Shown: positions 40,308-48,654 of the stretch, in pieces
How positions within the stretch are numbered: the stretch's first letter is position 1
Layout of the letters: each line of letters begins with the position of its first letter
NCBI GenBank assembly: GCA_964567755.1
Contig: CAZMNW010000008.1
Coordinates: 62,001 to 126,000 of the forward strand
Origin: DASRJW01 sp964567755
Lineage (GTDB): Bacteria; Krumholzibacteriota; Krumholzibacteriia; G020349025
DNA: 64,000 nt
Direction of reading: 5' to 3'
Position numbers and translations under genes: made by a program
Notes under the pieces: model-generated
Databases searched by the model: none
What the model was told of the DNA's origin: nothing
What the model saw: only the letters and a program-made list of their open reading frames with translations

Positions 40308-41284
40308 GAGCGCGCGATGCGCGTTCGCTTGCGAGACCGGGATCCATCGTCGGATGGATCCCGGTTGCGCTTTCGGGTTCGAAGCGGTGGAAAGCGCTCG
40401 AAGAGCAGCTCGAGGAAGCGGAGTGCCGCCGGTTCGAGCGGCCGGCCACGCCGGGTCACGGTCGCGAGCGTGCGCGCAAAACGCGCGTCCACGGTTTCGA
40501 GTCGACACAGCCTGCCGGAAGCGATCTCGGCCTGCACCTGCTCGAGCGGCAGGATGGCGAGCCCCACCCCGACCTCGGCCAGTCGCTTCATGGCCTCTGG
40601 GGATTCGGTTTCCATCGCGACGTTGGGTGTAACGCGCCGGGCTTGGAAGACCGCGTCGAGGGTGGCGCGCGTGTGCGAGCCACGACTGTAGAGCACGAGC
40701 GGCTCGGCCGCGACCGTCGCCAGATCGAGCCGCCGCACCGCCGACAATGGGTGTGCCGACCTGCCGACGCAGACCATGGTGTCTTCGAAGAAGGGAACGA
40801 CATCGAGGACCGGGCCGGAGATCGGGCGTGTGCGGTCGGCCAGCGCGACGAAACCGAGATCGACTTCGCGGCGGCGCACAGACGCGAGCACCCGGCGTGA
40901 ATCCACCACTTGCACCAGCAATTCGATCTCCGGATGCGAGCGCCGGAACTCGAGGTAGACCTCGGGCAAGAGGTAGATGCTGACGGCGTCGATGGTGGCC
41001 AGCCGCAGGGTTCCGCGCTGCAAGCCGCGCAAGGGTGCGAGGCGCCGCTTCAGTGCCTCGGCGGCGGCGAGCAAGCCCCGACTCTCTTCGAGGAGCAATC
41101 GCCCGGCCGACGTCAGGTGCAGGCGTCGCCCACGTCTTTCGAAAACACGCACATCCAGCACGCGTTCGAGCTCGCGGATGCGGGCACTGATGGCGGGCTG
41201 CGATCGATGCAGCGCCTCGGCGGCACGCCGCATCCCCTGGCGTTGCACCACGGCGTGAAATGTGTGTAAGAGTTCGAGGTCCAT
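40304..41284 (-). CDS. LysR-family transcriptional regulator
   Basis: 326 residues. The N-terminal winged HTH is clear: LLHTFHAVVQRQGMRRAAEA, then QPAISARIRELERVLDVRVFERRGR. The effector domain (about 90-295) is complete and includes the usual GVGLAILP. Start ATG has AAGGAG upstream. It is divergent from inositol-3-phosphate synthase with a 151-base shared region, so it probably controls that gene and itself. The last 25 residues are highly charged (RTRKRNRD.., SRSRKRTR) and overlap the terminator hairpin, suggesting read-through of a lost stop codon. Confidence 0.9.
   Translation of the reverse strand: MDLELLHTFHAVVQRQGMRRAAEALHRSQPAISARIRELERVLDVRVFERRGRRLHLTSAGRLLLEESRGLLAAAEALKRRLAPLRGLQRGTLRLATIDAVSIYLLPEVYLEFRRSHPEIELLVQVVDSRRVLASVRRREVDLGFVALADRTRPISGPVLDVVPFFEDTMVCVGRSAHPLSAVRRLDLATVAAEPLVLYSRGSHTRATLDAVFQARRVTPNVAMETESPEAMKRLAEVGVGLAILPLEQVQAEIASGRLCRLETVDARFARTLATVTRRGRPLEPAALRFLELLFERFPPLRTRKRNRDPSDDGSRSRKRTRIARS
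40336..40365. terminator. Bidirectional hairpin between the secreted-protein gene and lysR
   Basis: A perfect 13-bp stem ACCGGGATCCATC / GATGGATCCCGGT with loop GTCG between convergent genes. It lies 28 bases after the plus-strand stop and within the last codons of the lysR frame. Confidence 0.7.
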
Positions 41285-41435
41285 GGCTGCTCCTTGATTC
41301 AAATATTCTATCAATCCTATTCTAAAAATCAACTCGACCGATTGATCAGGCGGCTCTAGGATGCAGTCAGGCGCCGACTCGGGTCGCCATGCCATCGTCT
41401 CGTACCCCGTCCATTCGCCCTTTGGAGGACCTCTC
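41285..41435. promoter_or_regulatory. Divergent control region of lysR and ino1
   Basis: 151 bases with a locally AT-rich core. TATTCTA occurs twice as a direct repeat at 41304-41310 and 41318-41324, and ATCAAT (41310-41315) is mirrored by ATTGAT near 41341. Both lie where a LysR regulator would bind. Right-hand promoter elements are not clear. GGAGG for the synthase is at 41424-41428. Confidence 0.5.
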
Positions 41436-42761
41436 ATGCCCGCCCCGACTTCGATCGCCCCCGCCACCGGCAGGCTCGGCATCCTCATGCCCGGTCTCGG
41501 CGCCGTCGCCACCACTTTCATCGCGGGGGTCGCCGCCGTCCGGCGCGGCCTGGCGCAGCCGATCGGCTCGTTGACACAAATGGGGACGATCCGGCTCGGC
41601 AAACGCACGGAAGGCCGCGCGCCGGCACTGCGCGACTTCCTGCCGCTGGCGGCTCTCGACGACGTCGTCTGTGGTGGCTGGGACATTTTCCCGGAGGATT
41701 GCTACCAGTCGGCCCTGCACGCGGGTGTGCTCGAGCCCTCGCTCTTGGATCAGGTGCGCAACGAGCTCGAGGCGGTGCGTCCCATGCAGGCGGTGTTCGA
41801 CCGCGCCTATGTGCGCAAACTGGATGGCACGCACGTCAAGAAGGCGGCGAACAAGATGCAGCTCGCCGAACAACTCATGCAGGACATCGAACGCTTCCGC
41901 ACCGAACACCGTTTGGACCGCTTGGTGATGGTGTGGTGCGGCAGTACCGAGATCTACCTGGAGCCGAAACCAGTGCACCAGACTCTGCAGGCATTCGAGC
42001 AGGGCTTGCGCGCCAACGATCCGGGCATCGCGCCAAGCATGATCTACGCCTATGCCGCGTTGCGCGCGCGCGTCCCCTTCGCCAACGGCGCCCCCAACCT
42101 CACGGTCGACGTGCCGGCTCTACGCGACCTGGCGCGCGAACTGCGCGTTCCTGTTGCCGGCAAGGATTTCAAGACCGGGCAAACCCTGATGAAGACGATC
42201 TTGGCGCCGGGACTGCGCGCCCGCCTCCTCGGTCTCCACGGCTGGTACTCCACCAACATTCTCGGCAATCGCGACGGCGAAGTCCTCGACGATCCGGATG
42301 CGTTCAAGAGCAAGGAAATGAGCAAGCTTTCGGTTTTGGACACCATCCTGCAGCCGGAGCTGCACCCCGAGCTCTATGGCGACATCCACCATGTCGTGCG
42401 CATCAACTATTACCCGCCGCGCGGCGACAACAAGGAAGGCTGGGATAACATCGATATCTTTGGGTGGCTGGGGTATAAAATGCAGATCAAGATCAACTTC
42501 CTCTGCCGCGATTCGATCCTGGCGGCGCCGATCGTTCTCGATCTCGCCCTGTTCATGGATTTGGCGGCGCGCGCCGGGCTGGCGGGCGTGCAGGAGTGGC
42601 TGTCGTTCTATTTCAAGAGTCCAATGACGGCCCCGGGCCTGTATCCGGAGCACGATCTCTTCGTCCAGAAGACGAAGTTGAAGAACACGCTGCGCTGGAT
42701 GATGGGTGAAGAACCGATTACGCACCTCGGGCGCGAGTATTACGACGCCCCGGCGGACTGA
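41436..42761 (+). CDS. ino1: Inositol-3-phosphate synthase
   Basis: 441 residues. NAD-dependent conversion of glucose 6-phosphate to 1L-myo-inositol 1-phosphate, first step to inositol lipids, mycothiol-like thiols or compatible solutes. Rossmann loop LMPGLGAVATT (17-27), then YSTNILGNRDGEVL, FKSKEMSKLSVLD and the inserted dimer domain YKMQIKINFLCRDSILAAP, all typical. The start has GGAGG 7 bases upstream. Transcribed away from lysR. No inositol monophosphatase or transferase gene is in the window. Confidence 0.92.
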   Translation: MPAPTSIAPATGRLGILMPGLGAVATTFIAGVAAVRRGLAQPIGSLTQMGTIRLGKRTEGRAPALRDFLPLAALDDVVCGGWDIFPEDCYQSALHAGVLEPSLLDQVRNELEAVRPMQAVFDRAYVRKLDGTHVKKAANKMQLAEQLMQDIERFRTEHRLDRLVMVWCGSTEIYLEPKPVHQTLQAFEQGLRANDPGIAPSMIYAYAALRARVPFANGAPNLTVDVPALRDLARELRVPVAGKDFKTGQTLMKTILAPGLRARLLGLHGWYSTNILGNRDGEVLDDPDAFKSKEMSKLSVLDTILQPELHPELYGDIHHVVRINYYPPRGDNKEGWDNIDIFGWLGYKMQIKINFLCRDSILAAPIVLDLALFMDLAARAGLAGVQEWLSFYFKSPMTAPGLYPEHDLFVQKTKLKNTLRWMMGEEPITHLGREYYDAPAD

Positions 42762-42810
42762 CCCGAAGCCGCCCCGTGCCCAGGTGGAGGTCCATCCCGG
42801 AACGACGATC

Positions 42811-44097
42811 CTACGGGACGATGAGCAGCGCGTTGCTGCCGCCGAAGCCGTCGGCCTCTTGCCGTTTGGCTTGCGGGTCGGTCTGCACCTGGCCGTCGAC
42901 GCGCAGCTTGTAGGCATAGCGTCCCGGGGGCAGCACGAGGTCGCGCGTCCACAGGCCCTGCGCGCCGCGTTCGAGACGCCATGGGATCCAGGCGTTGAAG
43001 CTGCCGAGCACGGCTACTTCGCGCGCCTCGGGGTGGCGCACTTCGAGAACCACATGGCGGTGGCTCCCCGGGTCGGTCGGGCCCTGCAGGGCATGATCGA
43101 ACCCCTGCAGGAAACGCGTGAGGTCATTGTCGAGCTGGCGCGGCCAAGTGCCGTCCTCACGCAACAGCGTGAGGCCGAGTCTCCAGCCGTCGCCGCCCGC
43201 GCAACTGCGTGCGAGCAGGGTGTGCCGGCCGGGGCCGGGGCGAATGGACTGGCCGGGGGACAGCTCACGGCCATCCAGCACCAGTCGATCGGCACCGATT
43301 GCGGTCCAATGCAGGCGCTCGCTCGCGGCCAGATCGAACATGGTGAGCGCACAAGCACAACGGGGCGTCGTGGGTGTCCCATGGACGAGGTCGATCTCGA
43401 GTGTGCCGGTGGCGTCGCACGCGGCACCGGGAATCCGGCGCCAACGCACGTTGCCTTCGAGTCCGGCGAACTCTTGTTCCAAGTTGATGCCCCTTTCCGG
43501 GGGCAGCAGCTGGGCGGCGGCCGGCGGCGCGAAAGGCCCGATGCTGATCCATTCCACGGGCCGGAAGAAACGCGTCCGCAACGTGCCGATTTCGTTGCCT
43601 GCAACTTCCACACGCAAGACGAAGTCATATGGACCCGGACTGGCGTGCTCGGGAAGAACAAGCTCGAAGACGGTGCTCGTGGTGTCGCCGGTTGCGGTCA
43701 AGTCGAACGCGAGATGGCGCAGCGGGCGCACTTGCCACGCCGCCGTGGACAGCACGTGCAGCTTGCCGCGCTGCGGTTGCTCCCCGGCGTTGCAGACTCG
43801 AACGAGAACGCGGGCCGGGATCCCGCGCAGAAGCGTCGGTTGCTGGAACAGGACCACGCGGACATCGAGGTCTCCGAGCCTCGCCTCTTGGACGTGGAAG
43901 GCGGGGGCGCTTGCCACCGCAGCCCGGGGCGAGTCGCCGTCATCTGACTCGGTTTGCGCGGCGACGTGCACCGCCGTCGTGCACGCAGCCAGGATGGGGA
44001 ACACAGCGTGGTGCAGGCGCCGGATCAGAGCTTGGCCGCGTGATCCGCGTGCATCAGCATCTGGATACGCTCGGCGATCTCGTTGATCGGAAGACAT
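42811..44097 (-). CDS. Secreted protein with C-terminal AMPK-type glycogen-binding domain
   Basis: 428 residues if the ATG at 44097 is used: GGAGG stands 9 bases before it, but this start lies 73 bases inside cheB. A GTG at 44004 is the alternative. A hydrophobic stretch AVFPILAACTTAVHVAA looks like a signal peptide. The middle 280 residues are beta-rich and unrecognised. The last 90 residues are a CBM48/AMPK-beta-type glycogen-binding domain: VAVLGSFNAWIPW, LPPGRYAYKLRVDG and the ending GGSNALLIVP. Such a domain on an exported protein suggests binding of starch-like polysaccharide or use as a protein-interaction module. Confidence 0.68.
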   Translation of the reverse strand: MSSDQRDRRAYPDADARGSRGQALIRRLHHAVFPILAACTTAVHVAAQTESDDGDSPRAAVASAPAFHVQEARLGDLDVRVVLFQQPTLLRGIPARVLVRVCNAGEQPQRGKLHVLSTAAWQVRPLRHLAFDLTATGDTTSTVFELVLPEHASPGPYDFVLRVEVAGNEIGTLRTRFFRPVEWISIGPFAPPAAAQLLPPERGINLEQEFAGLEGNVRWRRIPGAACDATGTLEIDLVHGTPTTPRCACALTMFDLAASERLHWTAIGADRLVLDGRELSPGQSIRPGPGRHTLLARSCAGGDGWRLGLTLLREDGTWPRQLDNDLTRFLQGFDHALQGPTDPGSHRHVVLEVRHPEAREVAVLGSFNAWIPWRLERGAQGLWTRDLVLPPGRYAYKLRVDGQVQTDPQAKRQEADGFGGSNALLIVP

Positions 44098-45089
44098 TCG
44101 ATGGCGCCTCCAGCCTCGCGAGCGCATCCGGGCGCCTCGTAGATTGGTGACGAGGCCCGGTCCTGCGCGATGGTCAAGCCTCCCGCCGCGCGCAACGCCA
44201 ACAGTCCAGAGCAACCGTCGTCGCCGCGGCCTGAGAGCACGACGCCGACCCCGCGCGCGCCGAACGTCGCGGCCGTGCTGTGCAGCAGCGCATCCAAAGG
44301 ATTGGGGTGGCCGTTCATCGGAGCGACCTGCAGCGATGCGCGCAAGCCACTGCCGATCAAACGCACGCTTTCGTGCTCGGTGCTGGCGACGTAGACATGA
44401 CCGACTTCGAGCGGCTGTCCCTCGGCGACCGGTTGGACGATCGCGCCGGTGTGCGCTTCGAGCCAATGCACCAGCACGTCGCGGAGGCCGTGCGGCAGCT
44501 TCTGAGCGTACACGATGGGGCTGCACGTCTGGCCGCGCAACGTCGAGAGAATGCGGCGCACCGCCATCGGCCCCCCGGCGCCGGCGGCGACGACGATCAC
44601 CTTGTCGGCGGCACAGACGGCGCGCAAGGCACGACGCAAATCGAAGACGCTGGCGTCCGGGAATGCTCCGGACAGCGGGAAAACGCTTTCCAACTGTTCG
44701 ACCACCTGGGCTTCTCGCAATGCGTGGACGCAGGCCTCCACCTCGAGGACCAAGCCAGGGACATCGGATTCGCGACGCACCACGAGCTCGAGGGCACCCC
44801 ATTCGAGCGGTCGCAGTGCGGCCAGACCCTGCTGTTGCGCGCGGACGATGCACAGCGTCGGGATGCGGAAACGCTTGGCGGCAGCCTGGACCAGCTCGCG
44901 CACTCCATCGACCTCGGCGTCAGCCACCAACACGTGCGGGCGCAAACGTCCCAGTTCTTCCGTCAAGGATTCACTGCCCTCGGCGTGCATCGCGCAAAGT
45001 GCGATGCCGTTGGCGCGCCATTGCTGCTGCAAGGATTGCCGGAGGGCGCAATCGCCAAGAATGGCGAAGACGCGGATGGGTGTGCTCAT
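44025..45089 (-). CDS. CheB-like protein, catalytic residues lost
   Basis: 354 residues. An N-terminal receiver-like domain (1-125) with a degenerate acidic pocket, then a CheB methylesterase fold (about 160-345). In active CheB the nucleophile lies in GASTGG, the His in QHMP and the Asp in GMGxDG. Here these read AAGAGGP (168-174, Ser replaced by G170), QKLP (196-199, His replaced by K197) and GRGDDG (287-292, Asp kept). Two of three triad residues are gone, so esterase activity is very unlikely. No chemotaxis genes are near; a regulatory or binding role is possible. GAGGAG precedes the start. Confidence 0.8.
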   Translation of the reverse strand: MSTPIRVFAILGDCALRQSLQQQWRANGIALCAMHAEGSESLTEELGRLRPHVLVADAEVDGVRELVQAAAKRFRIPTLCIVRAQQQGLAALRPLEWGALELVVRRESDVPGLVLEVEACVHALREAQVVEQLESVFPLSGAFPDASVFDLRRALRAVCAADKVIVVAAGAGGPMAVRRILSTLRGQTCSPIVYAQKLPHGLRDVLVHWLEAHTGAIVQPVAEGQPLEVGHVYVASTEHESVRLIGSGLRASLQVAPMNGHPNPLDALLHSTAATFGARGVGVVLSGRGDDGCSGLLALRAAGGLTIAQDRASSPIYEAPGCAREAGGAIECLPINEIAERIQMLMHADHAAKL

Positions 45090-45728
45090 GGTCTCTCCTC
45101 GACCGCAAGTTCGACGGGCAAGGCGGATGCGGGGGAAGCCCGGTTCCGAACGCGGTGGGACGTCGATGCGGAGCCAACAGCACTTTCAGTGCCGTGGCGC
45201 GCGGGGGTGATCTCCGTGCGCAGCCGTCCGGCGGCGCCCCCGGGTCGAATCTAGAGTGGGTCGCGTTGTCCAGGCGCGCCGAAAACGGAGAACCAGCCCG
45301 AGCGGCAGGTTCTCGATAAGTCTCGATCGCAGTCCTCGAGAATCGGCGCCGGCTCCACCGACGGCTGCCGAGCACCGCCAAGCCGAGGCCGAGGAGGACC
45401 AAAGAGGCCGTCTCCGGCACGCCGTTGACTTGGCCACGAATCTCACCGCACTTGCGGCACATTGGCTGAAGAGCATTGGAAACCTTTGAAAATCATCGAG
45501 ATGAAATGGTTGCCGATGGACGATGAATCGGGTGCCGACCTGTCGGAGTTTCGGACAGAGGAGGTCGAGAGCGGCCGCCGCGTCCTTGCCAGAGAAGGCA
45601 GCACAAACTAGTCTCTCGGCGCGTCAACGCAGCGCCTTCCTGAGGTTCTCGTCGCAGCAGCGGAATGGGTGCGTTCTGCCGACAGAACTCGGGCAAGTCA
45701 TCCGGTTCCAACCTCCGGGAAACATGCG
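45090..45728. other. 639-base gap upstream of the beta-oxidation operon
   Basis: No intact gene. On the minus strand at 45343-45420 there is a stretch that reads like a PEP-CTERM sorting signal (listed separately). The right half should contain the promoter of the thiolase operon, but I cannot point to clear -35/-10 boxes. Confidence 0.5.
45343..45420 (-). pseudogene. PEP-CTERM-like sorting-signal remnant
   Basis: On the minus strand this reads VPETASLVLLGLGLAVLG, then a basic RRWSRRR, the exact layout of a PEP-CTERM tail (motif, hydrophobic helix, basic end). There is no intact coding region upstream, because an in-frame TGA lies about 30 codons before it, and no stop right after the basic cluster. 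It looks like the surviving end of a lost exported protein, or chance. Confidence 0.35.
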
Positions 45729-46916
45729 ATGCACGAGGTCGTGATCACAGCCGCCCGGCGCACGCCCATTGGGAAGTTCATGGGCAGCCTCGCCGAAGTC
45801 CCGGCCACCGCCCTGGGCGCAGCTGCGGTGCGCGCCGCGGTCGCCGATACCGGCCTCGGACCCGACCAGTTCGACGAGCTCGTGTTCGGCCATGCCCGGC
45901 AAGCGGGCACCGGTCCGAACCCCGCTCGGCAAGTCTCGCGCGCCGCCGGACTTCCGGATGCGACGCCGGCGTTCACCGTCAACAAGGCTTGCGGTTCCGG
46001 CCTCAAGGCCGTTCTGCTCGCGGCGCAGACGATCCGGCTCGGGGAAGCGCGCATCGTGGTTGCGGGTGGGATGGAGAACATGTCGAGGGTCCCGTATCTT
46101 CTCGAGCGCGCGCGAAGCGGATATCGCTTGGGCCATGGCGAGCTGGTCGATGCCATGTACCGCGACGGCTTCACCGATCCACTTTCCGGCCTGGTCATGG
46201 GCGAAACGGCGGAGAACTTGGCCCGTCGTCACGAGATCTCACGCCGAGAGCAGGATGAGTTTGCGCTCGAGTCGCATCGGCGCGCCACGGCAGCCTGGAG
46301 CGCCGGGCGCTTCGCCGCCGAGATCGCGCCGCTCGATGTGCCGGATGGGCGCGGGGAAATGCGCCGCTTCGATCGCGACGAGAACCCGCGCGAGGACGCC
46401 TCACTCGAGCGCCTGGCGCGTTTGCAGCCGGTGTTCGTGGCTGCCGGCAGTGTCACGCCCGGGAATTCCTCCGCGATCACCGATGGGGCTGCAGCGCTCG
46501 TTCTGATGGATGAGGATACGGCGCGGCGCAATGGACAAACCATCCTGGCGCGGCTTGGTGCGGCGACCCAGGTCGGCGTCGATCCTTCGATCATGGGAAT
46601 CGCGCCGGTTCCGGCGCTCCAGAGTCTGTGGAAGCGCACGGGGTTGGCACCGGACGCCATCGACCTGTTCGAGCTAAACGAGGCCTTCGCGGCGCAAGTG
46701 CTCGCCTGCCAGCGTGAAATGCCGTTGCCGCACCAGCGCCTCAACGTCAATGGTGGCGCCATCGCGCTCGGGCATCCCATCGGGTCGAGCGGCGCCCGCA
46801 TCTTGGTGACGCTCGTGCATGAGATGCGACGGCGGCAGGCGCGGCGTGGCGTGGTGACGCTCTGCATCTCCGGTGGACAGGGGATGGCGCTGCTGGTCGA
46901 AAGTGCCGAGAAGTAG
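45729..46916 (+). CDS. Acetyl-CoA acetyltransferase (thiolase)
   Basis: 395 residues. Catalytic Cys in NKACGSG (C88), NEAFAA, GGAIALGHPIGSSG with the His, and CISGGQG with the second Cys: a complete thiolase II/I active site. It condenses or cleaves acetoacetyl-CoA or longer 3-ketoacyl-CoA. First gene of a five-gene operon; the next gene follows after 35 bases. The ATG at 45729 is chosen by homology; the site before it is weak. Confidence 0.9.
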   Translation: MHEVVITAARRTPIGKFMGSLAEVPATALGAAAVRAAVADTGLGPDQFDELVFGHARQAGTGPNPARQVSRAAGLPDATPAFTVNKACGSGLKAVLLAAQTIRLGEARIVVAGGMENMSRVPYLLERARSGYRLGHGELVDAMYRDGFTDPLSGLVMGETAENLARRHEISRREQDEFALESHRRATAAWSAGRFAAEIAPLDVPDGRGEMRRFDRDENPREDASLERLARLQPVFVAAGSVTPGNSSAITDGAAALVLMDEDTARRNGQTILARLGAATQVGVDPSIMGIAPVPALQSLWKRTGLAPDAIDLFELNEAFAAQVLACQREMPLPHQRLNVNGGAIALGHPIGSSGARILVTLVHEMRRRQARRGVVTLCISGGQGMALLVESAEK

Positions 46917-46951
46917 GCCTCTGGCCCGTAGTGCTTGCAAGGGAGAAGACG

Positions 46952-47806
46952 ATGGCGATCGAGAAAGTCGGTGTCGTGGGATGCGGTCTGATGGGCGCCG
47001 GCATCGCGCAAGTTTGTGCCAGCGCAGGCTTTAGCACTACGGTGTCAGAGGTGGACGAGAAACGCCTGCAGTCCGGGATCGACAAGATCGGGGTGCAGCT
47101 CGCCCGCGCGGTCGAGAAGGGCAAGCTCCCCGAGGCAGACAAGAAGGCCATCCTCGGGCGCCTGCAGGGCACGACTCGCCTCGCCGATCTCGGCGGTTGC
47201 GACATTGTGATCGAGGCGGCGACGGAGAACGTCGACGCCAAGAAGAAAATCTTCACCGAGCTCGATGCGCGCCTGCCGAAACACGCGCTCATGGCCAGCA
47301 ATACCTCGTCACTCACCATCATCGAACTCGCCGCGGCGACGCAGCGGCCGGAGCGTGTCCTCGGCCTGCACTTCTTCAACCCCGTGCCGGTGATGAAGCT
47401 CGTCGAAGTCGTGCGCACCATCGTGACCAGCGCCGAAGCATTCGAGACCGCGCGGCAATTCGCGCTGTCGCTCGGCAAGGAGGTCGTCGATGCCAAGGAC
47501 ACCACCGGGTTCGTGGTCAACCGACTGCTGGTGCCCTACATGCTCGACGCCATTCGTTGCTACGAGCAGGGCTTAGCCAGCAAGGAGGACATCGATCGCG
47601 GCATGAAGCTCGGCTGCGGCTACCCGATGGGGCCGTTCGAGCTGCTGGACTTCGTCGGACTGGACACGACGCTCTATATCGCCGAGATCATGTATGACGA
47701 GTTCCGCGAGGCGCGCTTTGCGCCACCGTCGCTGTTGCGCCGCATGGTGATCGCCGGTCACTTGGGTCGCAAGAGCGGGCGCGGTTTCTACGATCACCGG
47801 TCGTGA
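46952..47806 (+). CDS. 3-hydroxyacyl-CoA (3-hydroxybutyryl-CoA) dehydrogenase
   Basis: 284 residues, the usual length of single-function Hbd. NAD loop GVVGCGLMGAGIAQ (7-20), NTSSLTI, the catalytic His in GLHFFNPVPVMKLVEVV and a C-terminal dimer domain ending GRGFYDH. GGGAG precedes the ATG. In the operon with two thiolases and an enoyl-CoA hydratase it completes the C4 beta-oxidation or butyrate-forming cycle. Confidence 0.93.
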   Translation: MAIEKVGVVGCGLMGAGIAQVCASAGFSTTVSEVDEKRLQSGIDKIGVQLARAVEKGKLPEADKKAILGRLQGTTRLADLGGCDIVIEAATENVDAKKKIFTELDARLPKHALMASNTSSLTIIELAAATQRPERVLGLHFFNPVPVMKLVEVVRTIVTSAEAFETARQFALSLGKEVVDAKDTTGFVVNRLLVPYMLDAIRCYEQGLASKEDIDRGMKLGCGYPMGPFELLDFVGLDTTLYIAEIMYDEFREARFAPPSLLRRMVIAGHLGRKSGRGFYDHRS

Positions 47807-47834
47807 TTCGCGACTGCAAGCTCCCGGAGGACGC

Positions 47835-48611
47835 ATGGCATCCGTCAACTGCACTCGAGACGGCGCGGTGGCGACCGTCATCCTCGATCGGCCGGAGAAG
47901 CTGAACGCTCTCGACGCGACGATGCTCGACGAGCTGGAGGGGGTGTTCGCCGAACTTGGGGCCGATGCCGCGACGCGCGCGGTCATCCTGACCGGTGCCG
48001 GCGACAAGGCCTTCGTCGCCGGTGCCGACATTGCCGAGCTGGCGCGACAGACGCCGGTCACGGGGAAACAAACGGCGCGGCGCGGCCAGATGCTGTTCCG
48101 CGCCATCGAATTGTTCCCGAAGCCGGTCGTGGCCGCGGTGAATGGATTCGCTCTCGGCGGCGGCTGCGAGTTGGCGCTCGCTTGCCACCTGCGCGTGGCG
48201 TCGGAGAACGCCCAGTTCGGCCTGCCCGAGGTGAGCCTCGGCATCATCCCCGGCTATGGGGGCACGCAGCGCTTGGCGCGACTCGTGGGTCGCGGCCGTG
48301 CCATCGAGCTGGTGTTGAGCGGAGCGCGCATTCCGGCGTCGGAGGCGTATCGAATCGGACTCGTCAATCGGGTGGTGCCGCAGGAGTCGTTGCGCGCGGA
48401 AGCGCGTACGCTGGTGGATTCGATGCTGCGCCACGGGCCGCTGGCGCTGGCGGCAGCGCTCGAGGTCATCCACCACGGGCTCGAAGTCTCACTCGACGAA
48501 GGCATGTTGCTCGAAGCCAATGCTTTCGGTGTGCTGTGCGCGACCGACGACATGCGCGAAGGGTTGAAAGCATTTCTGGAGAAGCGCAAGCCCGTGTTCC
48601 AGGGCCGTTGA
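47835..48611 (+). CDS. Enoyl-CoA hydratase (crotonase)
   Basis: 258 residues. Oxyanion-hole segments FVAGADIAEL and NGFALGGGCELALACHLRVA, then the Glu-containing FGLPEVSLGIIPGYGGTQRL: both catalytic Glu are present. GGAGG before the ATG, 28 bases after the dehydrogenase. It hydrates 2-enoyl-CoA in the same pathway. Confidence 0.92.
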   Translation: MASVNCTRDGAVATVILDRPEKLNALDATMLDELEGVFAELGADAATRAVILTGAGDKAFVAGADIAELARQTPVTGKQTARRGQMLFRAIELFPKPVVAAVNGFALGGGCELALACHLRVASENAQFGLPEVSLGIIPGYGGTQRLARLVGRGRAIELVLSGARIPASEAYRIGLVNRVVPQESLRAEARTLVDSMLRHGPLALAAALEVIHHGLEVSLDEGMLLEANAFGVLCATDDMREGLKAFLEKRKPVFQGR

Positions 48612-48654
48612 TTCGGCGCCGTACGCGATGCGCCGGCTCGAGGAGGAGGAAGCG

